DNA from: Pectinophora gossypiella
Lineage: Eukaryota; Arthropoda; Insecta; Lepidoptera; Gelechiidae
DNA length: 64,000 nt
Reading direction: 5' to 3'
NCBI RefSeq assembly: GCF_024362695.1
Contig: NC_065406.1
Span: 5,146,001-5,210,000, forward strand
The position numbers were made by a program, and so were the translations under genes. Within the stretch, counting starts at the first letter, position 1. Every line of letters begins with the position of its first letter. Below are positions 1 to 9,853 of the stretch, in pieces. Under the pieces are notes generated by a model. That model was not told where the DNA came from, made no database searches, and was given only the letters and a program-made list of their open reading frames with translations.

Positions 1-162
1 GAAATACACACACAAGTGCTCCAGCGACACAAATAAGCCTATGGAATTGAAAGGGTTTATGTAATTCTGAACTGTACAAAAAAATAATATCGTAGACCGA
101 GATACTCGTATAGACAAATATATAAAGCTTATTATGGAACCTTTATTTAGCAAAAAACTTGA

Positions 163-316
163 CATAACACAATATAAGCTCACGAGTATATCCCAATTGG
201 GGTATTCAGAGGTACATCCATCGCAAGATGTACGTACTAAGTACCCACGTGTCACTTGTCTTTCTGTTAGATCAACGTAACTGGTGAGTTGTGTCGCCGT
301 CTATAATGGTCAAAAA
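163..316 (+). repeat. Dispersed repeat family E, copy 1
   Basis: This is the first of about eight copies in the window of a ~150-bp non-coding repeat. The shared order is a block reading like 'tatatcccaattgggg', then 'tcagaggtacatccatcgca', then 'ctgttagaccaacgt', then 'gccgtctataatgg'. Other copies lie near 4861, 5938 (-), 30400, 37320 (-), 55303, 57590 and 58808. No open frame, tail or target duplication is evident, so the class (SINE or LINE tail) is not settled. Confidence 0.6.
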
Positions 317-468
317 CTTATTGCATTACAACTGCTGTTTTTCAAACCATGAATCACCAAACATCAATCTTTCTCTTCCAATTAAAATAAGTACTTAATT
401 TTAGATAATGCGTTCATGTCAATTCTCTATTAATGAATATTTTTAAAAAGATAAGCTAAGTTTAGCCG

Positions 469-598
469 TAAAAACACCGCCACCAACCCGCAGTGGAGCA
501 GCGTGGTGGTGTATACTCCAAACCCCCTTCGCTTGATTGAGGGGAGGCCTGTGCCCAGTAGTGGGACGTATATAGGCTATTTATGTTATGTAAGCTAA
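469..598 (+). repeat. Dispersed repeat family F (LINE-tail-like), copy 1
   Basis: The block holds 'ccaacccgcagtggagcagc', then 'gaggggaggcctgtgcccag' and 'gtgggacgtatataggc', followed by a run of ttatgttatgt. The same order recurs at 37543-37655 (+) and 39936-40035 (-). Ending in short tandem ATGTT-like repeats suggests the 3' end of an RTE-type LINE, which is an inference. Confidence 0.55.
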
Positions 599-1278
599 GT
601 TTAAAAACTTGAAGCAATTAGTTCGTCTATACTTATCCAATATCCAAAAGTTTCTTCAAAATCTACAGAATTTCTTCAAGCACAGTTTACGTTTAAGTAA
701 CTTTTCTTATAACCCCCGACTAGTTTTACAAGTTCTGTAAAAATTCAGATCCTATCAATAGAAACTTAGATCCTAAGTATTCAAACTTGAAGCCTCAAAA
801 CTTTTTGAGGATTTATTACATGTTGAAAGTTGGAAGAGATAATATATAACGTATTCTTAAGCCGTATCAAGTAGATATCGATTTACATATAAGAAGTTTT
901 ATTGAAGGCATTGAGTTATACGGATTTAAATTTCATATTCATATTAGATACTTCTTGTTTAAAATCTTTTTGTATTAATACTTTATTAAAAATAAAACAA
1001 TGATGCTGGAAAAAATCTACATACCCTGTGTACTAAATAAACTAAATAAATAAGTTGACTCAATTTACGAAAACTCTTCCAAAGCATCAAGCCTTCTTAC
1101 ATTATTGTAAAGAAAAAGTTTCAAAAGATCGCACGGGTGATTTTTCAGATACCTTTCCTTATTATCATTTTTTCCCGGCAGAGCTTTGATGTCATTCATC
1201 CATTTAAAAGTTCACCTGTGTAACTAAAATTTAAATAAATGTTGGAGAATATTTTCGTATTCAAAAGTTCGCTTGTAC
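599..1278. other. Intergenic, nothing recognised
   Basis: AT-rich single-copy-looking DNA with stops in all frames. I see no repeat family, RNA gene or splice-bounded open segment. Confidence 0.5.
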
Positions 1279-2188
1279 AATGAGAGACTTTCAAGCCTAC
1301 GTTCCCAAAAAAAAAAAATAGATGGCGCTGTAAAAAAATGCTTTTGTTTAACCTTCTAATTTCATAACAGACATGTGCATGATACGTTGATGATACGCAT
1401 CTTTTATCTTTTTTTGGGTATAAATGATGACCCTATTCATTACCAGGCACAAGCACAACGCATCTTTCACCCATTATTATTGTCATCAAAATAAAGAGAT
1501 ACAAATACAGGGTGTAAGTGACATCATAACGAATACCGAGGGGGATGATTCAGACCATGATTCTGAGTTAATATCAAGTGGAATTTTCCGTCGCAAAATT
1601 CATGATATTTTTTTAGTTTTTTTTAAATTATTTTCAATTCTATACTTTTGCGATCGAAAATTCTATTTGATATTAGCCCCCTCAGTATTCGTTACGATGT
1701 CACTTACACCCTGTACAAGTACATACAATTAGGTATGGGTATTATTGACACCGCACCGTAACGAATACTGAAGGGGATGATTCAGACCATGATTCTGAGT
1801 TGATATCAAGTGGAATTTCTTGTCGGAAAATTCATGAAATTGTTTGTGTTTTTTTTTAATTATTTTCCGTTCCATACTTTTGCGACGGAAAATGCCACTT
1901 GATATCAACTCAGAATCATGGCCTGAATTATCCCTCAAAGTATTCGTTACGATGTCACTAACACCCTGTATAGGTAGCAACATAATTCTACGTAATCTAC
2001 TTATAATGTAATCTGATCCAAATATCAAGCAACAATTATTTTTATATATGCGTCTGCCATTATGTTATATTTTTGAAAATTATGTACTCTAGTAATGAGA
2101 AAATAGGTAATTATCACGTTACACGTGAAATCTGGATTGCGCCATCAATATTATTTTTGGGGAACGTATCCTGAAGAGTCCCCTCATT
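1279..2188. mobile_element. Non-autonomous DNA transposon family G, copy 1 (contains nested dimeric MITE)
   Basis: The inverted ends are about 45 bp. The left (1279-1330) reads aatgag, then 'cctacgttccc', an A-run and 'tagatggcgct'. The right (2141-2188) is its complement, 'ggggaacgtatcct' then 'cctcatt'. The interior between them matches the second copy at 62949-63817 over most of its length, including the blocks 'aaccttctaatttcat', 'atcaaaataaag' and 'aattatttttatatatgc'. With the nested MITE removed the copy is about 450 bp, close to the other copy without its own insertion. No transposase is encoded. The target duplication could not be read. Confidence 0.75.
1508..1968. mobile_element. 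Dimeric palindromic TA-MITE, copy 1
   Basis: Two palindromic units of about 200 bp (1508-1713 and ~1741-1968) are joined by a short spacer. Each unit has arms with 'gattcagaccatgattctga' and 'atatcaagtggaatttt'. The outer ends are 'cagggtgtaagtgac' and 'gtcactaacaccctg', flanked on both sides by TA (1506-1507, 1969-1970). The paralogous site at 63159-63160 carries a single TA with no insert, which shows that the whole 461 bp entered as one piece. TA duplication and terminal CAGGG fit a Tc1/mariner-type mobiliser, which is an inference from the target site. Confidence 0.85.
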
Positions 2189-2494
2189 ACGATGGAATAA
2201 GAGGACCAACTCTACTAAGCTAAGCGACATAAAAATAAATACGATTGACTCAACCCGTCGCGTTATTTGTATAAGTACTATTATGGTACGGCTAGTGATG
2301 AAGCTATATAAGTCGCTCGATACAGACTCCATACAATTCAAATAGTTTGGGTTCATATTGGGTTTTTTAACAGTTTTCTTTACAGAAAACAATTTTCTTT
2401 TGGGTTACCCCAAGGGCGGATCCTGAGCGACAGGTTGGGTCGTGGGTGGCTACTGCAATTTTATCTAATTCTCTGCGGAGGTAAGCTGTTCGCA

Positions 2495-2845
2495 ACCTGG
2501 TTACCGGCCTCCGTGGTCCCGTGGTTTAGCTTTCTGCTTACGATCCGGAGGTCCCGGGTTCGAATCCCGGTGGAGACAAATCACAAAAGTCACTTTGTGA
2601 TCACTAGTTTGGTTAGGACATTACAGGCTGATTGCTCAGAAGTAAGATGATCCGTGCTTCGGAAGGCGTTTCGGCGTTAATCCGTTGGTCCGTCCGTCGG
2701 TTTCTACTTACTGATGTAATTGACTAATCGTTACATGAGCCTCAATAATAACCCTGACACTAGGGTAGCTGAGTTTGGATATTCACCTGACAACCCACAC
2801 GGTAGAAGAAGATCTGCAATTCGTATCATTTGGGTTGGACCGAAT
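2495..2845 (+). mobile_element. tRNA-derived SINE family A, full copy
   Basis: The head is tRNA-like with a perfect pol III B box GGTTCGAATCC at 2557-2567 and a weak A-box region around 2517-2530. It is followed by the core 'ccgtgcttcggaaggc', the block 'ctacttactgatgta' and the terminal block 'acaacccacacggtagaag'. Copies with the same order lie at 3133 (-), 6804 (-), 27667 (-), 30900, 55118 and 58072. It faces the copy at 3133-3446 tail to tail. It is not a functional tRNA gene because the cloverleaf is not complete. Confidence 0.8.
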
Positions 2846-3132
2846 CTATTATTTTCCTTTGATCCTTCAAAAACAAAAACATTAATCAACTACGCAGTGT
2901 TTTTACTCGACCAGTTTCGTGGAAAAGGATATTAATTTAGGGACAAACTTCACCAATATACTTATGTAGGTATTTCGATACAATGGCATGGGAAATTTCC
3001 TAGTAACCCTATTGAAGTAACCAATCTCTTGTTTGCATACCACTCAAAGATCCTTTTTTATTTGACCGGATTTACACGTGCGTATACGACAGAGTTCACA
3101 GAGTACACTCGCAAGGCGGATGGCGACACAAT

Positions 3133-3446
3133 CTTCTCCTATCGAGCGGTTGTGAGATGGATTACCAACCTCATCAACCCTGGTATCAGGGTTACTATTG
3201 AGCCGCCAAAGGCCACGTTACTGACCACTACTTACTTACATCAGGAAGTAGTAACCGGAACCAACAGCTTAACGTGCCTTCCAAAGCACGGATCATCTTA
3301 CCTTCGGACAATCAGGTGATCAGCCTGTAATGGCCAAACAAGGGATCACAAATTGATTTTTGTGATATGTTCCCACCGATTTGAACCCGGGACCTCCAGA
3401 TCGTGAGCCCGACGCTCAAACCACTGAACCACGGAGGCCGTTAGCG
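3133..3446 (-). mobile_element. tRNA-derived SINE family A, full copy
   Basis: Read on the minus strand, the head starts near 3446 with 'cctccgtggttcagtggttt' and carries a B box with one change. The core 'ccgtgctttggaaggcacg' lies near 3275-3293, and the tail ends near 3133 at the complement of 'tttgtcgcc..tcttctcctat'. It is convergent with the copy at 2495-2845. Confidence 0.8.
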
Positions 3447-4671
3447 ACACAATGTAAAGTGATTATCTAGAAAAGCCACTGGAATTCCTTTATGAAATGC
3501 TCGTAACTTGGTAAACAGTCACCCTATCGTATTTGTCTCTTTACAACGGCACTGAAATAAATAGGCTGGTAGGGGAATGAAGTACATTATGTACTTATGT
3601 GGTTCTCGATAGTTGGACAACACGTCCCTTTGAAGTTGGACAGATATGTTATTTTATGACATAAATTGCGTTGCGTGGATGAAATCGGGTCGTCGCGTCG
3701 CTTTCATCATGTCAAGGAAGTGTATTTTGCTATAAGGTGGATTACGACAAGTGCCTTTTCCTGTAAAAATATGATCGTTTTTATATAGGTATTTTATTCG
3801 CTTAATAGTAGGTACTGGAGAGTGAAGTCTTCCAAGGTAATGTTTATCTTTAAAAGATGGGTGGGGCCCTGTAGAGTACCTCTAAAGCCATGTACACATC
3901 AGGAAATTTACTATACCTATTTACGTGTTATCTCATCGTAGTCGAAATGATAGTTTCACCTCTGTTTGAATTATTTCACATTTATATGCTACATTTGAAA
4001 GGCATTCCTCTCTGTTGATAAATGGCTCTAATTTCATACGAGTACGCCATAGTTTTGATTCCCAGTGTAGTACTAAATCAATTAGTTGAGCTCTCAACAA
4101 ACATGAAATATACGTATGTAAATTGATTGCTTGCTCAATAGTCGGCGCGCTTTGTCGACTCATGGAGGTTTCTGAGTCAATTAACGGTTGTGAAGTTGTG
4201 TGTGGGTATGTTTCGACTTGTACAATCTTAATAGATAATTTGTTTACAAACTAGATAGAATACCTAAACTTCAACTTATTGTGATTCGCTCACACTAGGC
4301 TGGGTTTATATGTTGTGTTTCTTTTTTGAAAAAGCTTAATGATATTATTTTCCGTTTCGCACATACTTCTTAGTTCGTTACTCTTAGGAAACGTCACTCA
4401 CAGATTATCACTTTTTAATGACAATATTCCGCCGATCCGAAACAAAACCTTAATTCCGTCGTTCATTACGAGAGACCTTGAGGATCTAAATAACCTGTCA
4501 GCACCAGAACTTTGTGGGAACAATAATCTGATAAGACCTCATTGAAGTTCGACTGAATAAGAAATTTCCAAAGCCAGACGCCTACAAGGTTGCTTGGAAG
4601 AAACTGCTCTTGTCGCCGATTATCCTTCATTAATCTGTAATTGTTATGTGCAATTATTAATATTTATTATC
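3447..4671. other. Intergenic, nothing recognised
   Basis: No open frame resembling a protein family. Short frames at 3933-4163 (-) and 4339-4545 (+) are compositionally random, have no splice context and were not called. Confidence 0.5.
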
Positions 4672-4858
4672 AGCGGTGAAAAAAAGCATCGCGAAGAAGC
4701 CTAGGCACATTCCCGAGAAATGTGTTTCGAAGGTATGTGATCTAACATGTATTGGGCTGGTATTTCCTTCGCGGGTTGGAAGGTCAAACAGGCAGTCGCT
4801 TCTGTAAAAGCTGGACCTGTCAGATCTTCAGGTTAAGTAAGCGGCCCAAGTGGCAACA
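4672..4858 (+). mobile_element. SINE family B, 5'-truncated
   Basis: The body has the ordered blocks 'cacattcccgagaaatg', 'attgggctggt', 'cgcgggttggaaggtca', 'ggcagtcgcttctgtaaa' and 'aggttaagtaagcgg'. The tRNA-like head present in the copy at 33241 is missing. Confidence 0.75.
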
Positions 4859-4860
4859 TA

Positions 4861-4987
4861 CATAAGTTTATAACTAGAAGTTAGAGGTACGTTCATCACA
4901 AGATGATCTAAGTATTCGCACCTCACCGACTATTCTGTTAGGCAGCGTGTGTTAGGTGGTGAGCAGTGTCGCCGTCTATAATGGTAA
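4861..4987 (+). repeat. Dispersed repeat family E, partial copy
   Basis: It contains 'ttagaggtacgttcatc', 'ctcaccgactattctgttag' and 'gtcgccgtctataatgg' in the family order. The left part is missing, and it abuts the SINE B copy immediately upstream. Confidence 0.55.
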
Positions 4988-5288
4988 AGCGAAATGTGTG
5001 TGTATGTGTGTAAGCCAGTGATGATAATGTTGTTAGGGATATATTCCAGGGATAATATACCTCCTAATAATAAGTACTATGATGACATCACAATCTTGTG
5101 TAAAGTTCTTGCGTAAAGTTCACAGATGCGGCAGATGTTTCATTTCCATAATTGCGACCATTGTTGGATTTATTCATAATAAAACAAGGTCGTAAATGAC
5201 AACGGAATATTAAATAAAAATGTGTATTTTCGTTTTAGATAGGTTAAGCTTTTAACGCATACTACGAGATGCATACGGGAACCCGCTA

Positions 5289-5647
5289 TGGAGCTGCATG
5301 GTACGAAAACTTTGGGAGATGATTGAGACCATAATTCTGAGTCGATATCAAGTGGAATTTCCTGTCGGAAAATTCATGAAAATTTTAATGTTTTCTTTAT
5401 TTTCAGTTCCATACTTTTGCGACGGAAAATTCCACTTGATATTAACTCAGAATAATGAGCTGAATCATTCCTCTCAGTATTCGTTACGATGTCACTTCCA
5501 TTACAAGTGCATACTAGTAGCCATACAAGTAGGTATGGGTAAAATAAAATCACGAATTTTGCAACGGAAAATTCCACTTGATATTAACTCAGAATCATGG
5601 TCTGAATCATCCCCCTCAGTATTCGTTACGATGTCACTAATACCCTT
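5289..5647. mobile_element. Dimeric palindromic TA-MITE, copy 2 (internally deleted)
   Basis: The first palindromic unit spans about 5289-5495. The spacer 'atacaagtaggtatgggt' lies at 5523-5540. The second unit has lost its left arm and resumes at 'cacgaattttgcaacgg'. TA lies outside both ends (5287-5288, 5648-5649). The left terminus carries a small deletion in the gtgttagtgac block. No coding capacity beyond palindrome-driven chance frames. Confidence 0.8.
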
Positions 5648-5937
5648 TATAGGCTGTTTAAGTACATAGGTACAAGTACGGGGATGTGAAACAATGTCTA
5701 TGAATTTGTTCTCAGATTGATTAAGGTGCGGACACACTGACAGACAGCAAAATTTTAATATTCAAGCCCTTCTCAATAAGTTTTTTCAATATTATAATTG
5801 TAGGAAATGTGAGAATAGTTGAGGAATCCCCAGGAGATCGTATTATACTCTAGTATACGAACGTACCTTGCATTAAATCCTAATTATGAATGAAATAAGT
5901 TATAAATACGATGTCACTTACACGTATGATGACTTAT

Positions 5938-6118
5938 CTTAAATGCAGTTTTCACTAACACAGTTGTTGGCTCGACCATTATGTACAGCAATACCTATTA
6001 CGTTAGTCTAATGGAAAGCTCGGTGAGGTGTGGACTAAGTTCATCTTTCGATGGATGGATGTAGCTCTGACTACCCCGATTGGGATATATTCATGAGCAT
6101 ATGTTCTGTTATGTTAAA
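5938..6118 (-). repeat. Dispersed repeat family E, longest copy
   Basis: On the minus strand this copy runs from 'acataacagaacatatgctc' through the 'tcccaatcggggtagtcaga' block to 'tagtgaaaactgc'. It shows that the family continues about 50 bp beyond the 'tataatgg' block, into 'cgagccaac..tgtgttagtg'. Confidence 0.55.
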
Positions 6119-6499
6119 AATGAGATCTCAAAACAATTATTTTGATACAACTCCAGTGAATAGACATTATATAATATAATAATAAAACCTTAATACTTAT
6201 CTTTTCCTTCCTAGAATTTTGCGCAATAATCATTAATTTCTATCGGATTTATTTTCTTATTTCTTTGAATCTTGTGTAAGTGATCTTAAGTTTTCCTTTA
6301 ATGTTGCGTGTGTTTACCTTTTTTAATGAACCATTTTTCTGCTTATATGTATTTATGCTACTTATATACCAATTTTTTATGTTTTAGTACCTATTTTGTA
6401 TCTTATAAAAGAAATTGCCGAAACGTAAAAGTAAGTATTTGAAGGTATCTGGATGATAGTAAGTACCTATTTGTAACTAATAATCAATAATTGTCGAAT
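6119..6499. other. Intergenic, nothing recognised
   Basis: T- and A-rich sequence with stops in all frames and no match to the repeat families described here. Confidence 0.5.
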
Positions 6500-6765
6500 T
6501 TGTTTTCGAATTCATGTTTGGATAATAAATAATTATCACGTGCTCAGCGGTAAAGGAAAACATCGTGAGGAAACCCACATTCCCGAGAAATGCACTTTCG
6601 GAGGTATGTGACCTAACCTATTGGGCTGGTTTTCCCTTCGCGGGTTGGAAGGTCAGACAGGCAGTCGCTTCTGTAAAAAACCGGATTTGTTAAATCTTCA
6701 GATTAGGTAAGCGGACCCTGTGAAAAACGGGATAATGCTAGGGAGATGATGATGATGATGATGAT
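6500..6765 (+). mobile_element. SINE family B, nearly complete body with (GAT)n tail
   Basis: It starts with 'ttttcgaattcatgtttgga', continues through 'cacgtgctcagcgg', 'cacattcccgagaaatgc' and 'gcagtcgcttctgtaaa', and ends 'acgggataatgctaggg' followed by a GATGAT microsatellite (6741-6765). The tRNA-like head is absent. Confidence 0.8.
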
Positions 6766-6803
6766 GAATAGGGTAAATACTTTAATGTCTGTCAAGTTAC
6801 ATA

Positions 6804-7010
6804 TAACGACTACTAACTTACATCAGTAAGTAGTAACCGGGACTAACGGCTTAACGTGTCTTCCGAAGCACGGATCGTCTTTATTTCGGACCATTAGGTG
6901 ATCAGTCTGTAATGTCCTATTACCAAACTAGGGATCACAAAGTGATTTTCGTGATGTGTCCCCACCGGGATTTGAACCGGGACCTCCACTGGACCACGGA
7001 GGCAGTTAGA
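6804..7010 (-). mobile_element. SINE family A, copy with deleted head
   Basis: On the minus strand the tRNA-like part has lost the stretch between 'cctccgtggtccagtgg' and 'aggtcccggttcaaatcccg'. The core at 6840-6885 and the tail block remain. The tail stops before the family's final 'cccacacg' block. Confidence 0.75.
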
Positions 7011-8180
7011 GAATAGCTAATAGAGACGTAGATAAGTCGACGATTTGACTCTCATACCACCTAAATAAGATGTAACCTAGGTACCTACCCTACTCAGTAA
7101 CAGTCATCTGCGGACCATCGCTAAACTTGGCGCAAAGATCCAAGATATCCACTCCAAAGGCATTGTCTAACTGGGATTCGAGTCGACAAGGATTCAAGTC
7201 GACAACTTGGATTCAAGTCACCAAGTCACTGCGGACAGTTCCGAGTGGCTGGCACTTTTCCAACTCGCTATATTCTTACATTGATACTCTTGCTTATGAA
7301 ACAGACGAAAATTCAAAATTGCATAAAGTCTCCCGAGAATTTAAGCCGCAGTGTATAGGTACTTGAGTTTTAGAACTTTTTTCATATCGCGGGCAAGGTT
7401 AAAATTCTTGCTGAATTGTAATAGTATTTTAAAAGTTAAGTACTCTTTATTGTACACGTTAAAACATGATTAAAGACAAAAAACTAAAAAATAGGTACAA
7501 AAGGTGAACTTATCTCCTAAAAAGATCTCTTCCACCCAACCCCGGATGGTACCACTAAGTACCAATTAGTTAAATATTATTTTCCCTTTTTTGCGGTGGG
7601 CGAAAGTAATAGTAACCCTGGGCTTATCAATATGAATCTCATCCTTTTGAAAGTCTGCTAAAATTTAAATTATGACTTGAAATTTTGTTATTGTCTGTTG
7701 AGTTCTACATAACATTTCTTTTTTACTTGGTGTGTTCGGTACTAAAGGTTCGTTTTGTGCGAGGGAAGTTGACTTCAGTTTAATTGTTCGAAAATCATAG
7801 AACCCTTATCTGGTAGTGACAGGTTTGAAACCAAGTTATAATCGAATTCTGAGATTAAATCGAATACGAGAATTGAATTCACACAGAACTGGCTCAGAAC
7901 TTCATAGTACTACGTTTTCAGAAATTCATGGTTCAAAAACGCAATGTTTCTCTGTGTAACCAAATGGGCACTGAGACAGCAAAAGCCCTTGTTTTATTGC
8001 CGGCCAGAACAGCACAGTAATTTACATGTTATTTTGGCAGTAAGCCAGATATATCTGGTAAGCTTAGAGGAAGAATGCCATTTCCGTTGCATTCGAAATT
8101 TCAGGAACGTATTGCACTTTTTGGACCTCGTCCGTTATACAACCTATGCTGCTATCTATGGTATTTTTTAGGAACTTGTG
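7011..8180. other. Intergenic, nothing recognised
   Basis: A small direct duplication of 'attcaagtcgacaa'-like units lies at 7175-7225. The frames at 7127-7366 and 7944-8171 have no recognisable protein features. Nothing else seen. Confidence 0.45.
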
Positions 8181-8302
8181 TACGACAGCGCCATCTGTAG
8201 ACGTTTTATGTCACTTTTACGGCCACATCAAACATACTCTACTAGAGTAAGCCAAGTCAGCGTTGTACGAGTTCGAGCTACAAAACATAGATGGCGCTTG
8301 TA
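8181..8302. mobile_element. Possible small MITE with inverted ends
   Basis: 'acagcgccatctgtag' (8185-8200) and 'catagatggcgcttgta' (8286-8302) are imperfect inverted repeats about 120 bp apart. The same 'tagatggcgct' motif forms part of the family G inverted ends. No target duplication was read, so this is tentative. Confidence 0.3.
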
Positions 8303-8599
8303 TGAATTCAAAATGGTTGCGTTCTGAAATTACATTATCACATGCGCTCTTACCTTCTCATGTACTTTTTAATCAATACAGAAATCCACGTACACTCATA
8401 CTAAAAAGACTTTTTGAAAATGCTGTTTTTTTGACTGATTTATTACTGAAACGACAAAATTGTTGTGAAAAGTGATACAATATTTTCGTGTGCTCGTTAC
8501 ATTTCAAGGAGTAGGTATAACAAGTTATAAACGTTTCGCAGTTTGACATTTCCGAAGATTTCTGTGTTGAAAGAAATATTGGTATTGTTTTTATCAAAC

Positions 8600-8691
8600 A
8601 TAAAGTGCTTTAGAAAAATAAAAAGTGACTCAAAGTAGGTTTATTACTCACCGGTTCGACCAGCCTTCGAGAGACGTGCTCCTCTGCTCAG
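8600..8691 (+). other. Possible 5' UTR exon of the Atac1 gene
   Basis: A plausible splice donor CAG|GTTTGC lies at 8691/8692, and a good acceptor TGTTTCAG ends at 8865, ten bases before the ATG at 8876. This implies a 174-bp intron. The exon's 5' limit is a guess, and no TATA box or initiator could be assigned. The acceptor is better supported than the donor. Confidence 0.4.
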
Positions 8692-8875
8692 GTTTGCATT
8701 TTTTATGCTGCACATTGTTTATCTTGTTTTTAATTTTTACACTCAGTTTCTTTGGACTATTCGTTATTTTAACACCGGAGAACATTTTAATGTACTATAT
8801 TTGTTTTAAAATATCTTTACGAACATAATATCAATGTGCTGACTTGAGTAATTATAATGTTTCAGGCAACCTGAA

Positions 8876-9853
8876 ATGGAGCTTGACCACACAGAACCTG
8901 AAAATCCGGAGTCTGATGGAGAGTTCGCCTTTGAAACTGATCACTTAGCCTTACGAGGAAACAAGGATTACTGCCAGTTGCTAAAATACATAGTTAATTT
9001 AGAAGCTAAGAAAATTCAGACACTAAAAGATATGGATGACTTAGCCGAGAGGCAAAATAAAGCTCTAGATGATCCTTTGCAGTTTGTGCAGGACTTAAAA
9101 GCGGGTAAAGTAAATTTTCCAGCTCATCAAACCATCCCAGATTTACCAAAAATAGACTGGAGCCAATATGGGCTAGATCCGCAACTTGAGGATGAACTCA
9201 GAGATGTAAAGCCGAATAAAGAAGATTTAGACAATAGTATAAAAATTAGAGGACGTAAATTCACTGACAATAAACCAGAAACATTTAACCAGTTGTGGTC
9301 AGTCGAAGAACAAAAAAGATTAGAAGAATTACTTGAAATATATCCTGAAGAGCCAGTTGAAGCGAGGAGATATAAGAAAATTGCAGAAGCACTTGGTACA
9401 AGAACACCAATCCAAGTTATGAGCAGAATACAGAAATATTTTGCCAAACTAGCTAAAGCTGGATTGCCCATACCCGGTCGGGCTCCCAAGAAACTTCTTC
9501 AGGGAAAAAATAAATCTGTTTTATACAAAAAATCTACATTCTTTCCGCAACTCCATGTTCCTGTAAAAATGGAAGATCCTCATGATATGAATGAGGAACC
9601 TGAGACTTCAATGTCTTTGGAGGCGAAGCCAGGTCCAAAGCACATGTTAGAGTTACTAAAGAATGCGAAAGAGCAACGGTCACTAGATGAGATATCACCG
9701 GTGTATCAGACAAAGACAATGTGCGTTGGGTGTCAGAAAACTGGTTTCCTTGGTGCGAGGTGGACAGATAATGCTGGCACTGACTACTGCACAGATTGCA
9801 TTGTAAAACTACTTCCATGTGAGAAACTAATACCTGTACGACAACCTATTTAA
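8876..9853 (+). CDS. Atac1: ATAC complex subunit, Atac1/ZZZ3-like (SANT/Myb domain, reduced ZZ finger)
   Basis: This 325-residue protein reads without interruption. Residues ~30-105 match the conserved N-terminal region of ZZZ3-type proteins, with the motifs LLKYIVNLEAKK and ALDDPLQFVQDLKAGK. Residues ~137-200 form a SANT/Myb-like domain starting FNQLWSVEEQKRLEELL and ending QKYFAKLAKAGLPIPGR, the family's most diagnostic stretch. The C-terminus has two CxxC pairs (C283/C286, C305/C308), a remnant of the ZZ zinc finger. Family knowledge: Drosophila Atac1 and vertebrate ZZZ3 are subunits of the nuclear ATAC histone acetyltransferase complex. The start was chosen because the ATG lies ten bases after a TTTCAG acceptor and the conserved region begins soon after. 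The 3' end is not certain; an ATTAAA at 10142-10147 is the nearest plausible poly(A) signal. Codon use is AT-rich like the surroundings, so this is a resident gene. Confidence 0.9.
   Translation: MELDHTEPENPESDGEFAFETDHLALRGNKDYCQLLKYIVNLEAKKIQTLKDMDDLAERQNKALDDPLQFVQDLKAGKVNFPAHQTIPDLPKIDWSQYGLDPQLEDELRDVKPNKEDLDNSIKIRGRKFTDNKPETFNQLWSVEEQKRLEELLEIYPEEPVEARRYKKIAEALGTRTPIQVMSRIQKYFAKLAKAGLPIPGRAPKKLLQGKNKSVLYKKSTFFPQLHVPVKMEDPHDMNEEPETSMSLEAKPGPKHMLELLKNAKEQRSLDEISPVYQTKTMCVGCQKTGFLGARWTDNAGTDYCTDCIVKLLPCEKLIPVRQPI

Noticed and set aside
1714..1740. The dimers as two independent neighbouring MITE insertions
   Set aside because: The shared spacer in four loci and the single-TA empty site argue for one composite element.
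6741..6765. GATGAT run as a CRISPR-like or regulatory array
   Set aside because: It is the simple-sequence tail of a SINE B copy, as in its relatives.
9127..9818. Minus-strand open frames opposite the Atac1 coding exon
   Set aside because: They are shadows of a clearly conserved plus-strand gene and show no protein family of their own.
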